NCBI GenBank assembly: GCA_905215625.1
Contig: CAJMQQ010000022.1
Coordinates: 1 to 38,926 of the forward strand
Origin: an uncultured bacterium
GTDB lineage: Bacteria > Bacillota > Clostridia > Lachnospirales > Lachnospiraceae
Direction of reading: 5' to 3'
DNA length: 38,926 nucleotides
Shown: positions 1 through 7,489 of the stretch, piece after piece
Position numbering within the stretch: position 1 is the first letter of the stretch
Layout: each line of letters begins with the position of its first letter
The notes under the pieces: model-generated
Seen by the model: only the letters and a program-made list of their open reading frames with translations
What the model was told of the DNA's origin: nothing
The model's database searches: none
Made by a program: the position numbers and the translations under genes

Positions 1-25
1 TCTTTACATAAAATGTTGAAAACTA

Positions 26-43
26 TGTGGATAATGTGGATAA
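26..43 (+). other. Two adjacent perfect DnaA boxes
   Basis: The 9-mer TGTGGATAA (reverse complement of the DnaA box TTATCCACA) occurs at 26-34 and again at 35-43 with no spacer, directly against the murC stop codon. The match is exact. The left edge of the window hides whether more boxes follow. DnaA binding is inferred only from the motif. Confidence 0.5.
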
Positions 44-1423
44 CTATTGTCCTAATAGCTTTTCTCCCACTTTTACAATGTCTCCGGCTCCCATAGTTAT
101 CAACAAATCACCGTTGACACAATTTTCCAGAAGAAATGTTTCAATATCATCAAAAGATGGAATATAATGGACTTTTGTTCCCAATTTCTCTATTTTTTCT
201 GCCAAATCTGCGGAACTAATCCCCAGATTATCGGTCTCTCTGGCCGGGTAAATATCTGCCAGAACTACCTCGTCTGCCTCTGCCAGAGACTGGGCAAATC
301 CGTCCATCAGCGCTTTTGTCCTAGTATAGGTATGAGGCTGGAAGACACACCACAGAGTTTTATGAGGATAATTTTTTGCCGCTGACAGCGTAGCATGGAT
401 TTCCTGGGGATGATGGGCATAATCGTCGATAATGGTAATTCCGCCAATCTCTCCTTTTTTCTCAAATCTGCGGTGAGGGCCGGAAAATCCTGCCAGTCCT
501 TTCTGGATATCCTCGACGGAAATTCCCAGCTCCACAGCGGCTGCAATGGCTGACAGAGAATTGTATACATTGTGTTCTCCGGTCACTCCAAGGCTAATTC
601 TGCCCGCCTTTTCTCCCTCTATGATTAAATCGTAAGACGGTCTTGCGAATTCATCGTACTCAATATTCTCTGCACGGTACATACTGTCTTCTGCTTTTCC
701 AAAGGTAATAATTTTTCCATTAATTCCTCTGGTAATCTCCTGGTAATGTTCAATATCGCTGTTAATAATCAACGTTCCGCCTTCCGTCATCCGTTCTGCA
801 AACAGATGGAAGGAATTGCGGATGTCGTCTAAATCCTTGAAAAAGTCCAGGTGATCCGCCTCGATATTTAAAATAATTTCCATGGTAGGGAAGAAAGAAA
901 GGAAACTGTTGGTATATTCACAGGCTTCTGTTACAAACAGATCGGAACTTCCAATCCGGATATTTCCCTGAATGGAATCCAGCATTCCTCCTACTGAAAT
1001 GGTTGGATCCGTCTGTGCTTTTAAAAGAATTTCTGTCAGCATAGACGTGGTCGTTGTCTTTCCATGAGTTCCGGCGATCGCAACGGCCTGATGGTAATTG
1101 CGCATCATTTCTCCTAACAGTTCCGCTCTGGAAAGCATTGGAATCTGACGATTTTTTGCTTCCATAAATTCCGGATTGTCTTCGTGAATCGCGGCTGTAT
1201 AGACCACTACTTCTGTCCCGTCTTCAATATTAGAAGCCCGCTGGCCGATAAAAATCTTTGCGCCCTTCTGCTCTAAATGTTCCGTCAGACCGCTTTTCTG
1301 GGCGTCGGAGCCAGACACCCGAAACCCTTCCTGCAGCAAAATTTCTGCCAGACCGCTCATACTGATACCGCCGATTCCTATAAAATGAATTGCCTGAGGC
1401 TTATTAAAATCAATCTGATACAT
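44..1423 (-). CDS. murC: UDP-N-acetylmuramate--L-alanine ligase MurC
   Basis: MurC is the cytoplasmic Mur ligase that adds L-alanine to UDP-MurNAc, using ATP, at the first peptide step of peptidoglycan synthesis. The 459-residue product has the N-terminal UDP-binding glycine motif (HFIGIGGISMSG, about residues 13-24), the ATP-binding GTHGKTTTT loop (118-126) and a Mur-ligase C-terminal part with GPHRRFE and DDYAHHP. The start is uncertain: in-frame ATGs lie at 1447, 1435 and 1423. I chose 1423 because the protein then begins MYQIDFNKP, as I recall for close homologues, with an AAGGA upstream. It is last in a minus-strand run and 5-30 bases after the YitT gene. Identity is near certain; the start is not. 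Confidence 0.95.
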   Translation of the reverse strand: MYQIDFNKPQAIHFIGIGGISMSGLAEILLQEGFRVSGSDAQKSGLTEHLEQKGAKIFIGQRASNIEDGTEVVVYTAAIHEDNPEFMEAKNRQIPMLSRAELLGEMMRNYHQAVAIAGTHGKTTTTSMLTEILLKAQTDPTISVGGMLDSIQGNIRIGSSDLFVTEACEYTNSFLSFFPTMEIILNIEADHLDFFKDLDDIRNSFHLFAERMTEGGTLIINSDIEHYQEITRGINGKIITFGKAEDSMYRAENIEYDEFARPSYDLIIEGEKAGRISLGVTGEHNVYNSLSAIAAAVELGISVEDIQKGLAGFSGPHRRFEKKGEIGGITIIDDYAHHPQEIHATLSAAKNYPHKTLWCVFQPHTYTRTKALMDGFAQSLAEADEVVLADIYPARETDNLGISSADLAEKIEKLGTKVHYIPSFDDIETFLLENCVNGDLLITMGAGDIVKVGEKLLGQ

Positions 1424-1452
1424 ACTCTTTTCCATCCTTATCTTCATATAGT

Positions 1453-2325
1453 CTAATCAATCGGCGCACGATAAAAGCCGCCGTAAAAGTTTTCTGTCTT
1501 TACTGCATTAATAATGACATGAGGATCCTGGGATCTCATCAGCATAACGATGTCCGCCACTTCATAGGAAGATACCACCGTATGCAGCAGCGCCATTCTC
1601 TGATGACTGTACCCGCCTACTGCATCTACGCAGGAAATTCCATGACGGAAATGAGATACATAGGCTTTCATAATCTCTTCCGGTCTGGATGTGGTGACCT
1701 GCAGCGTCACCCGTTCATAACGATGGTGGAAGGTTGAAATCGTTTTGGTAGAGATAAACTGAAACAGAATCGAGTATCCTGCATACAGCCAGCCGAACAT
1801 CGCACCAAAAATACACAGCAGAACCGCATTTCCTGCAAAAACGTATTCCCAAATGGAATGCCCTGTCTTATTGGACACATACAACGCAATAAAATCCGTA
1901 CCGCCGGTAGAAGCATTGCCCCTCAGTGCAATTGCAATTGCCATTCCATTGAGAAACCCGCCAAAAATCACATTCAGCATCAGATCGTCAAACAGCGGTT
2001 TAAATTGAAATACCTTTAAAAATGCGCTGGCCAGGAATACCTGAATCATAGAAAAAAAGGTGAATCTCGGACTGATGCTTTTGCCACACAAAATTGCAAC
2101 CGGAATATTTAACACCAGCATCCCCAGAGACGTCGAAAACTCTCCTCCATACCTGGAAGCAATCCGGTCAATCAGAATCGCCACTCCGGTAAAACCTCCG
2201 GACAGCAGATTGGAAGGGCGGATAAACACCTGAATCACATAAGCCTGCAAAAGCGCCGACGCTATAACCGCACCGACTGTAATCAGCCTTCTTACTATGA
2301 TATTATGTTTATATTTGGCAAACAT
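1453..2325 (-). CDS. YitT family membrane protein (DUF161/DUF2179)
   Basis: This is a 290-residue membrane protein of the YitT family. About five hydrophobic segments occupy residues 1-175, including the conserved stretch RPSNLLSGGFTGVAILID. A soluble C-terminal DUF2179 domain (about 200-285) ends in DPHVIINAVKTENFYGGF, typical of the family. Length is normal. AGGAGGG sits five bases before the ATG. It lies 18 bases after cutC on the same strand and just before murC. The transported or sensed molecule is unknown for the family, and nothing here identifies it. Confidence 0.9.
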   Translation of the reverse strand: MFAKYKHNIIVRRLITVGAVIASALLQAYVIQVFIRPSNLLSGGFTGVAILIDRIASRYGGEFSTSLGMLVLNIPVAILCGKSISPRFTFFSMIQVFLASAFLKVFQFKPLFDDLMLNVIFGGFLNGMAIAIALRGNASTGGTDFIALYVSNKTGHSIWEYVFAGNAVLLCIFGAMFGWLYAGYSILFQFISTKTISTFHHRYERVTLQVTTSRPEEIMKAYVSHFRHGISCVDAVGGYSHQRMALLHTVVSSYEVADIVMLMRSQDPHVIINAVKTENFYGGFYRAPID

Positions 2326-2343
2326 CTGATCCCTCCTGCGCTT

Positions 2344-3087
2344 TTATACGCTTTCTACCAATTTTCTTACCAGCTCAGCAGAAACAACATCATAACTTCT
2401 GGAGTATTCTCCGCTTGCCATGCTGTAAGAAACCCCATTCTGTATTGTAGTCAAATCCTCTATCCAGTCTTTGCAGGAACTGTGAATCTGATTCAGTCCT
2501 GTCTGCTCCAGAATCCATTTTGCATTGGCAGAATTAACGCCGCTTCCGGCTAAAAACTCAATCGATCCGGAATACTGGTTGTGCAGCTTGCGCAGCAGTT
2601 CTACTCCTTCTTCTGCCTTTGGTTTTAATCCACTGGTTAAAATGCGGTCAATTCCCAGTTCAGCCAAACGTTCTGTCGTCTGAAACGGATCGGCACAGCA
2701 GTCAAAAGCCCTGTGAAAAACAGCTTCCTTTTCCCTGCTTTTTATCATTTCCAGCATTCTCTGAATTTTATACACATCCAGGCTGGCATCTTCTTTCAGA
2801 CATCCAAATGCAATCCCGTCTGCCCCATTTTCCACAAGCATCCGGCACTCTGCTTCCATTACTTTAAAATCTTCTGGAGAATAGCAGAACCCCGCTCCCC
2901 TTGGCCTGGCCATTGCGATCACCTTCAGATCCGGCATCTCTTCTTTTACCATGCGCAAAGTCGATACTGTAGGCGTCAGCCCTCCTAACATCAGCGCGCT
3001 GTTCAGCTCAATTCTTCTGGCTCCGCCTAAAAATGCCTGCCTGGCATCGTAATAGCTTCCGCAGCATATTTCCACTATCGGCTTCAT
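2344..3087 (-). CDS. cutC: CutC family TIM-barrel protein
   Basis: This 247-residue protein matches the CutC family (PF03932): MKPIVEICCGSYYDARQA at the N-terminus, GGARRIELNSALMLGGLTPT, then GADGIAFGCL and FHRAFDCC in the barrel. The start is the ATG at 3087, which has AGGA eight bases upstream. The family is named for copper homeostasis, but the E. coli copper phenotype was later attributed to an overlapping small RNA, so the name is a weak guide to function. Here the gene follows a glycosylasparaginase, a PTS IIA and an HPr, which makes an enzymatic role in sugar or amide catabolism more plausible than copper handling. That is an inference from context only. Confidence 0.88.
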   Translation of the reverse strand: MKPIVEICCGSYYDARQAFLGGARRIELNSALMLGGLTPTVSTLRMVKEEMPDLKVIAMARPRGAGFCYSPEDFKVMEAECRMLVENGADGIAFGCLKEDASLDVYKIQRMLEMIKSREKEAVFHRAFDCCADPFQTTERLAELGIDRILTSGLKPKAEEGVELLRKLHNQYSGSIEFLAGSGVNSANAKWILEQTGLNQIHSSCKDWIEDLTTIQNGVSYSMASGEYSRSYDVVSAELVRKLVESV

Positions 3088-3116
3088 CCCTGATTTCCTG
3101 CCTTTCTTACTCTGGT

Positions 3117-4040
3117 TTAATCCTCTGCCCATTCTTCTGATGTTTTCTCAAACGTACAGTGGCCGTCCTCTCCTCTGGTTACCTTATAAACGGTCGGTTC
3201 CTGTTCTTCAGTTGCCACAACAACGGTAAATTCCTGAATATTGGTTGCTGCTCCCCACTCGCCTTTGTTATTCATGGCAATGAGCGATAAGTCCCCTGCC
3301 TGTCCTCTCCGGCTTTTTAGCTCTTTATCCAGCCGATTTACTGCTGTCTCACAAGCCTCCTGGGGATGCATTCCCTCGCCCATCAGACGGACGATCTCAT
3401 AAGAAATACAGCCCTTCATCAGATCTTCTCCCAGACCGGTCGCCGCTGCTGCTCCCCGTTTGCTGTCCGCATAAAATCCGGAACCTACGATTGGAGAATC
3501 GCCCACACGTCCCTTTTTTTTCATAAACAGGCCGCTGGTTGAAGTTGCTGCCGTCATTTTGCCCTGGCTGTCCAGGCAGGCCACGCCTACTGTGTCATGG
3601 CCGGAATAAGGCTTTAACTCTTTTTCCCTGATTTCCTGAACCCGCTTATAATAGCGTTCTTTCGCCTGGTCCGTCAGCATATTTTTCCGCTCAAACCCTT
3701 CTTTTCCAGCAAATTTTTCTGCTCCTTCTCCCACCAGAAGATTGTTGACCGTTTCCCTGCTCAGTCTTCTTGCAATGGAAACTGGATTGGCATAATCTTT
3801 GATTGCTGCCACAGCTCCGATAGAAAGGGTATCTCCGTCCATGTATGCGGCATCCAGTTCTACTTCCATTTCTTCGTTGGGCAGACCGCCGTATCCCACT
3901 GATTTATAATATGGAAAGTCCTCTACTTTCCGTATTGCCGTCTCTGTCGCATCTCCGGCATTATTTCCATTCTTTAATAACTCTGCACCTTTGGCTACTC
4001 CATCTGCCGCCATACTCCAGGTTGCAATCATTCCCCACAT
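3117..4040 (-). CDS. N4-(beta-N-acetylglucosaminyl)-L-asparaginase family Ntn-hydrolase
   Basis: This belongs to the threonine-nucleophile (T2) Ntn-hydrolases, which self-cleave and hydrolyse GlcNAc-Asn or isoaspartyl bonds. The 307-residue protein has the autocleavage site GHDTVGVACLD, with the predicted nucleophile near Thr150, followed by GRVGDSPIVGSGFYAD and GAAAATGLGEDLM as in glycosylasparaginases. No signal peptide is visible, so it is probably cytoplasmic. The start is the ATG at 4040 (GGAGG eight bases upstream); a GTG lies one codon earlier. It lies between a PTS IIA and cutC in one operon. Glycosylasparaginase activity fits the amino-sugar PTS context, but an isoaspartyl peptidase cannot be excluded. 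Confidence 0.88.
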   Translation of the reverse strand: MWGMIATWSMAADGVAKGAELLKNGNNAGDATETAIRKVEDFPYYKSVGYGGLPNEEMEVELDAAYMDGDTLSIGAVAAIKDYANPVSIARRLSRETVNNLLVGEGAEKFAGKEGFERKNMLTDQAKERYYKRVQEIREKELKPYSGHDTVGVACLDSQGKMTAATSTSGLFMKKKGRVGDSPIVGSGFYADSKRGAAAATGLGEDLMKGCISYEIVRLMGEGMHPQEACETAVNRLDKELKSRRGQAGDLSLIAMNNKGEWGAATNIQEFTVVVATEEQEPTVYKVTRGEDGHCTFEKTSEEWAED

Positions 4041-4075
4041 CACTTGTTCCTCCTGTCATAGTTTCTATGTTGTCA

Positions 4076-4438
4076 TCAAGTCGTACTGCTCCTTTTTTGC
4101 GCGGATTCCTGCTCCAAACATCTTTCCAGTCTGGCAATCCGTTTATAACTGTCAATCAGCTCAGAGGCAATGATTCGGAATTCTTCCGCGCTCATAACCT
4201 GATCCTCGGCGTGTACCAAAATCAGGGAGTTTGCTACCGGCATTCCGGCTGCTTCCTTTTGAATCAGTTCCGAATGGGCTGCGTAGCCTTTTAAAAATTC
4301 CTGCTCCCCAGCGTCCATTAAAACTGCAGCCTCCTTAAAATCTCCGGCTTTTGCCTTCTGGATCGCCTCAATATAGATGCTTCTTGCCGCTCCTACGCTG
4401 GAAATGATCTGAAAGCAAATCAGTTCTACACCTTCCAT
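4076..4438 (-). CDS. PTS lactose/cellobiose-type IIA component
   Basis: This is a helical IIA subunit of the lactose/chitobiose PTS family, which carries phosphate from HPr to a IIB protein. From the ATG at 4438 it is 120 residues. The predicted phospho-acceptor is His55 in AAHSELIQKEA, and Asp79 in HAEDQVM matches the metal-binding Asp at the trimer axis of the family. An upstream TTG at 4486 lies directly against GGAGG and is unlikely to be used. ATGs at 4453 and 4438 remain, and the latter aligns best with family N-termini. It follows the HPr gene with about 40 bases between stop and start. No IIB or IIC gene is in the window, so its permease must be elsewhere or absent. Confidence 0.88.
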   Translation of the reverse strand: MEGVELICFQIISSVGAARSIYIEAIQKAKAGDFKEAAVLMDAGEQEFLKGYAAHSELIQKEAAGMPVANSLILVHAEDQVMSAEEFRIIASELIDSYKRIARLERCLEQESAQKRSSTT

Positions 4439-4478
4439 AATCCCATCCCCCATTTCAGGATTTCCCTGTGCAGCGTCG

Positions 4479-4736
4479 CTATACAACCTCCTTTACTAAG
4501 GCCTGAAGATAAGCGGCTGCCTCTTCTTCATCTTCTCCTTCCAGAGAAAATGCCAGCTCTGCTCCTTTTTTCGCCGCCAGACTGATCAGACTTAAAACCT
4601 GTTTTCCATTGGCTGTCTTCCCGCCGCTTGAAACTTTAATACTGCATTGATATTCTTCTGCCGCCCTGGCAATCTGCAGGGCATTTCTAGCATGAAGACC
4701 GCTGACGTCTGAAATCATATAATTAAATGCTATCAT
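4479..4736 (-). CDS. HPr-family phosphocarrier protein, atypical
   Basis: This 85-residue protein has the HPr fold length and the active-site motif GLHARN, with His15 and Arg17 at the standard positions. Two standard residues differ: Asn replaces the usual Pro18, and Gln46 replaces the regulatory Ser46 (GKQVLSL instead of K-S-I-M-G). It could therefore receive phosphate from enzyme I but could not be phosphorylated by HPr kinase at residue 46. It is the first gene of the operon, with GAGGGG upstream of the ATG, and is followed by its likely partner IIA. It is probably a dedicated paralogue rather than the general PtsH. Confidence 0.88.
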   Translation of the reverse strand: MIAFNYMISDVSGLHARNALQIARAAEEYQCSIKVSSGGKTANGKQVLSLISLAAKKGAELAFSLEGEDEEEAAAYLQALVKEVV

Positions 4737-4794
4737 AATTTCCCCTCGTTTTTTGACTGCGTCCGCATAAGCAGATGCAAATTTTGTTAGCTCT

Positions 4795-4823
4795 ATCTTA
4801 CTATTTCAAGATGATAAAATCAA
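4795..4823 (-). promoter_or_regulatory. Promoter of the HPr/IIA/asparaginase/cutC operon
   Basis: Reading the minus strand, TTGATT (4818-4823) and TAAGAT (4795-4800) are separated by 17 bases, a good sigma-A arrangement. The predicted transcript starts about 50 bases before the HPr start codon. No operator is obvious nearby. Confidence 0.6.
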
Positions 4824-4846
4824 CTATTTATAATAAGAAAGAACCA

Positions 4847-4855
4847 TGATATAAT
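4847..4855 (+). promoter_or_regulatory. Extended -10 promoter of the methyltransferase gene
   Basis: TGATATAAT is an exact extended -10 element (TG-n-TATAAT). No convincing -35 box is seen 16-18 bases upstream. A 7-base inverted repeat, ATCCATG (4889-4895) and CATGGAT (4909-4915), lies in the leader and ends two bases before the GGAGG ribosome site. Confidence 0.5.
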
Positions 4856-4928
4856 TGAAATCGTAACGTTTCTGATTCAATAGAAGGAATCCATGCAGGT
4901 TCTTTTCCCATGGATATGGAGGTAGGAA

Positions 4929-5690
4929 ATGGCAAAGCAGAATATCTATGACAATGAAGCTTTTTTTGAACATTTCAAACAGATACGGGACAACAAAATT
5001 AACTACAACGAATGCATAGAAACTCCTATTTTGTTTGCAATGCTTCCCGAATTACAAGGAAAAACCATATTAGACATTGGCTGCGGCATGGGCCACCACG
5101 CAAAGCAGTATTCTGATCTGGGTGCAAAATCTGTATTGGGAATAGATATTTCTGAAAAAATGCTGGACTATGCCAAAATACACAACAGCGCTGCAAATAT
5201 CACATATCAGCAGATGGCATTTGAAGATCTATGCCGCCTGGACGAACAATTTGATTTAATTACAAGTTCTCTTGTATTTGATTATGCTGAGAATTTTGAA
5301 GAATTGATGAAGAATATCTGCCAGATTATGAAAGATGATTCTCACTTTGTATTTAGTATGTCCCATCCTATGTCAACGGCGTATGACGGACAATATCCCA
5401 GATATACCTGCGATGACTCCGGCAAACGGCTTTATGCCAATATCAATAACTACTTTGTGGAAGGAAAACGAACGGTAACCTGGTGTGTGGACAATTACGA
5501 GCTTTACCACAGGACCCTTTCCAGCCTCTTAAATGCTATGATAAAGGCCGGCTTTCTCATAGAAGAATGTCAGGAATCCCACGCTTCCGATGAACTAAGA
5601 GCGCAATATCCTGATATTTTCGGTGGAACCATCCATCGGCCTGATTTTATATTCTTCAGATGCAGAAAGTCTCCTTTGTGTACCGTTTGA
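4929..5690 (+). CDS. Class I SAM-dependent methyltransferase
   Basis: This is a 253-residue soluble methyltransferase of the Methyltransf_11/25 type. Motif I is ILDIGCGMGHHAKQY (about 47-61), followed by the acidic end of strand 2 in VLGIDISEKMLDYA and the later motif FDLITSSLVFDYA. It is a stand-alone plus-strand gene with GGAGG six bases before the ATG, its own extended -10 promoter and a strong terminator. The substrate cannot be told from the sequence; many relatives of this type act on small molecules. It is not co-transcribed with its neighbours. Confidence 0.88.
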   Translation: MAKQNIYDNEAFFEHFKQIRDNKINYNECIETPILFAMLPELQGKTILDIGCGMGHHAKQYSDLGAKSVLGIDISEKMLDYAKIHNSAANITYQQMAFEDLCRLDEQFDLITSSLVFDYAENFEELMKNICQIMKDDSHFVFSMSHPMSTAYDGQYPRYTCDDSGKRLYANINNYFVEGKRTVTWCVDNYELYHRTLSSLLNAMIKAGFLIEECQESHASDELRAQYPDIFGGTIHRPDFIFFRCRKSPLCTV

Positions 5691-5722
5691 CGCGAGCCAC
5701 TGGCCCCATGATAGTTCCATAA

Positions 5723-5777
5723 AAAAACTCCGGCAGAAGAGGAATCCATTTCATTCCTGTCTTCTGCCGGAGTTTTT
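5723..5777. terminator. Bidirectional intrinsic terminator
   Basis: A long near-perfect stem pairs CTCCGGCAGAAGA (5728-5740) with TCTTCTGCCGGAG (5760-5772). It is flanked by an A-run on the left and a T-run on the right. It lies between the convergent methyltransferase and queT genes and can serve both. Confidence 0.9.
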
Positions 5778-5810
5778 ATCGTATTCAATTTTCAGAGTCC
5801 CAGCTATTTC

Positions 5811-6311
5811 TTATCGAATCGCTGCATTCTTAAAAATCAAACCTTTATACTTATCTAATGCAAGCATTAATGCATTTCCTAAAAAGCCAACTGCCAGAAC
5901 TTCTCCAATTCCCACTGTAAGCATCATATAAGGAATCAAATCCTCTGCCCCATAAGCAAAGCGGAGAACGAATGGGATAATCAGAGCATTGGCAGCGATC
6001 GGCGGAATGCATACCAGCCATTTGTTTTTTCTCAAAGCGTAGGATCCTGCTGCTCCAATCAGTGTTGCCAATGTACCGAAAATAATATCCGGCATCATAG
6101 CGCCGCAGAAAATGTTGGCCAGCAAGCATCCCACTGCAAGTCCAGGCACTGCTGCCGGAGTAAAAAACGGCAGGATACACAGAGCCTCTGAGATACGGAA
6201 CTGAACAGGGCCAAAACTGATAGGCGCAAAGAGCAGCGTCAATGCCACATAGATAGCCGCAATCATAGCTCCGTGGGTCATAAAGTACACGGTTTTGTTG
6301 TTTGTTTTCAT
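5811..6311 (-). CDS. queT: QueT, queuosine-precursor ECF transporter S component
   Basis: QueT is the substrate-binding membrane subunit of an energy-coupling-factor importer for preQ1-type queuosine precursors. The 166-residue protein has about five hydrophobic helices and family features FAPISFGPVQFRISEALCILPFF and VGCLLANIFCG. The shared ECF ATPases and EcfT are not in the window. The ATG at 6311 is preceded, 11 bases upstream, by AGGAG, which forms part of a preQ1-I riboswitch; this supports the substrate assignment independently of protein similarity. No queuosine biosynthesis gene lies nearby, so the cell may salvage the precursor. Confidence 0.93.
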   Translation of the reverse strand: MKTNNKTVYFMTHGAMIAAIYVALTLLFAPISFGPVQFRISEALCILPFFTPAAVPGLAVGCLLANIFCGAMMPDIIFGTLATLIGAAGSYALRKNKWLVCIPPIAANALIIPFVLRFAYGAEDLIPYMMLTVGIGEVLAVGFLGNALMLALDKYKGLIFKNAAIR

Positions 6312-6321
6312 TGTTCAATTT

Positions 6322-6366
6322 TCTCCTTTAGTTTTGTTTTACGAGTGGAAGGTCGCGAACACTCGA
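6322..6366 (-). promoter_or_regulatory. preQ1-I riboswitch controlling queT translation
   Basis: On the minus strand, a P1 stem pairs CGAGTG (6360-6365) with CACTCG (6342-6347). The loop holds TTCGCGACCTTC, and an A-rich strand (TAAAACAAAACTAAAGG) follows. This is the preQ1-I H-type pseudoknot layout: CCTT in the loop can pair with AAGG of the AAAGGAG ribosome site. The TTCGC, ACAAAAC and AAGG elements match the Thermoanaerobacter-type aptamer as I remember it. Bound preQ1 would hide the ribosome site and reduce QueT synthesis. The call rests on structure, motif and the downstream gene. Confidence 0.85.
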
Positions 6367-6436
6367 TTCATTTTACGCCGGAAATCGGCGGAAAGCCCGA
6401 TAAGACCTTGTTTTTGTAGGCTTTACAACGGGGGTA

Positions 6437-6465
6437 AGTATAGCACACACAAAATCTAAAATCAA
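6437..6465 (-). promoter_or_regulatory. Promoter of queT
   Basis: TTGATT (6460-6465) and TATACT (6437-6442) are 17 bases apart on the minus strand. The predicted leader is about 118 bases. Before the aptamer it contains a CGCCG/CGGCG hairpin and an AAGGTC that could pair with GACCTT in the aptamer loop. Confidence 0.7.
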
Positions 6466-6502
6466 GAAAAAAGGAGAAAAGTTTATAAGTTCTAGGACTT
6501 TC

Positions 6503-7477
6503 CTATTCCTCTTCCGGATATTTCATTCCCCACTGCCTGCGAATCTCTGTCATCATATCCATAACATCCTTTGTATATTGCAGATGCATGACAGACTCTT
6601 TTCCGCCAATTGCAGCTTCCATATCCTCTATTTCATAAGAAAGAGCGTTTTCTGTATTACCTGCAGTAATCACTTCTTTTTCTCCAGTATCTGTATAAGT
6701 AATTACAGCCTGTTCGCCCCGCGGATATTCCATAATTTCCAGGTATCCGTGGTCAAACGATACCATTCCACGTTTGGGCTGCTTTGCATGAAGAGATAAA
6801 ATTACCGTCGCCATTTCTCCTTCTTTATTCTTCAGCAAAATCCCTGCCTGCTCGTCTACTCCTGTCGGAGCAAATTTTACCTGAGACAAAATCTGATCTG
6901 GTTTCGAACTCATAAACCATCTGACAAAGGATAACGCATAGACGCCAATATCCAGCATTGCGCCGCCTGCCAGATTCCGGTTGAAGAACCGGTTATTCAT
7001 ATCATACTCTTTATAACTGCCAAAATTCATCTGAATCAGCTTCAGCTCTCCCAGCTTTCCAGAAGCCAGAATTTCATTTAATTTCTTGTAAATCGGCATA
7101 TGGTAAATTGTCATTGCCTCTGCCAGAATCACCCCGTTCTCTCTGGCCAACTCCATGGCTTCTTTCAGTTCTTCCGAATTCAGGGTAATAGACTTTTCGC
7201 ACAGTACGTGCTTTCCTGCCTTTAATGCCTTTCGCAGATATTCTGCATGGGTATTATGGGGAGTGGAAATATAAATGACATCGACCATCTCATCGTCAAA
7301 CACGTCATCAATTTGTTCGTATACTTTCGAAATACCATATTTTTCAGCAAATTCCACGCCTTTGCTGTAAGTGCGGTTTGCCACGGAATACAGCTTCCGC
7401 CCCTTGCTTTCCATTGCTTTTTCCAGCTGGTTGGCAATCACGCCGCAGCCCAGAGTTGCCCAACGTAATTCTTCCAT
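6503..7477 (-). CDS. Gfo/Idh/MocA family NAD(P)-dependent oxidoreductase
   Basis: This 324-residue protein has an N-terminal Rossmann domain (WATLGCGVIANQLEKAM, residues 5-21). The family's EKP-like signature appears as CEKS near residue 115, with Ser in place of Pro. The C-terminal substrate domain contains FNRNLAGGAMLDIGVYAL. Members oxidise sugars, inositols or dihydrodiols; the relatives closest in sequence feel are the dimeric dihydrodiol dehydrogenase/sugar type. AAGGAGG precedes the ATG, and the gene begins 12 bases after the VanW-like gene, so the two are probably co-transcribed. The substrate is unknown. Confidence 0.9.
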   Translation of the reverse strand: MEELRWATLGCGVIANQLEKAMESKGRKLYSVANRTYSKGVEFAEKYGISKVYEQIDDVFDDEMVDVIYISTPHNTHAEYLRKALKAGKHVLCEKSITLNSEELKEAMELARENGVILAEAMTIYHMPIYKKLNEILASGKLGELKLIQMNFGSYKEYDMNNRFFNRNLAGGAMLDIGVYALSFVRWFMSSKPDQILSQVKFAPTGVDEQAGILLKNKEGEMATVILSLHAKQPKRGMVSFDHGYLEIMEYPRGEQAVITYTDTGEKEVITAGNTENALSYEIEDMEAAIGGKESVMHLQYTKDVMDMMTEIRRQWGMKYPEEE

Positions 7478-7489
7478 GTTCCTTCCTCC

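Noticed and set aside
1..43. Chromosomal replication origin at the left edge
   Set aside because: Two DnaA boxes only, no dnaA, dnaN or recF gene, and no AT-rich unwinding element visible; kept only as a DnaA-box observation.
5851..6318. Alternative frame over queT starting at TTG 6318, better spaced from the ribosome site
   Set aside because: Its protein is Cys/Trp/Arg-rich with no family resemblance, while the queT frame gives a clear QueT membrane protein.
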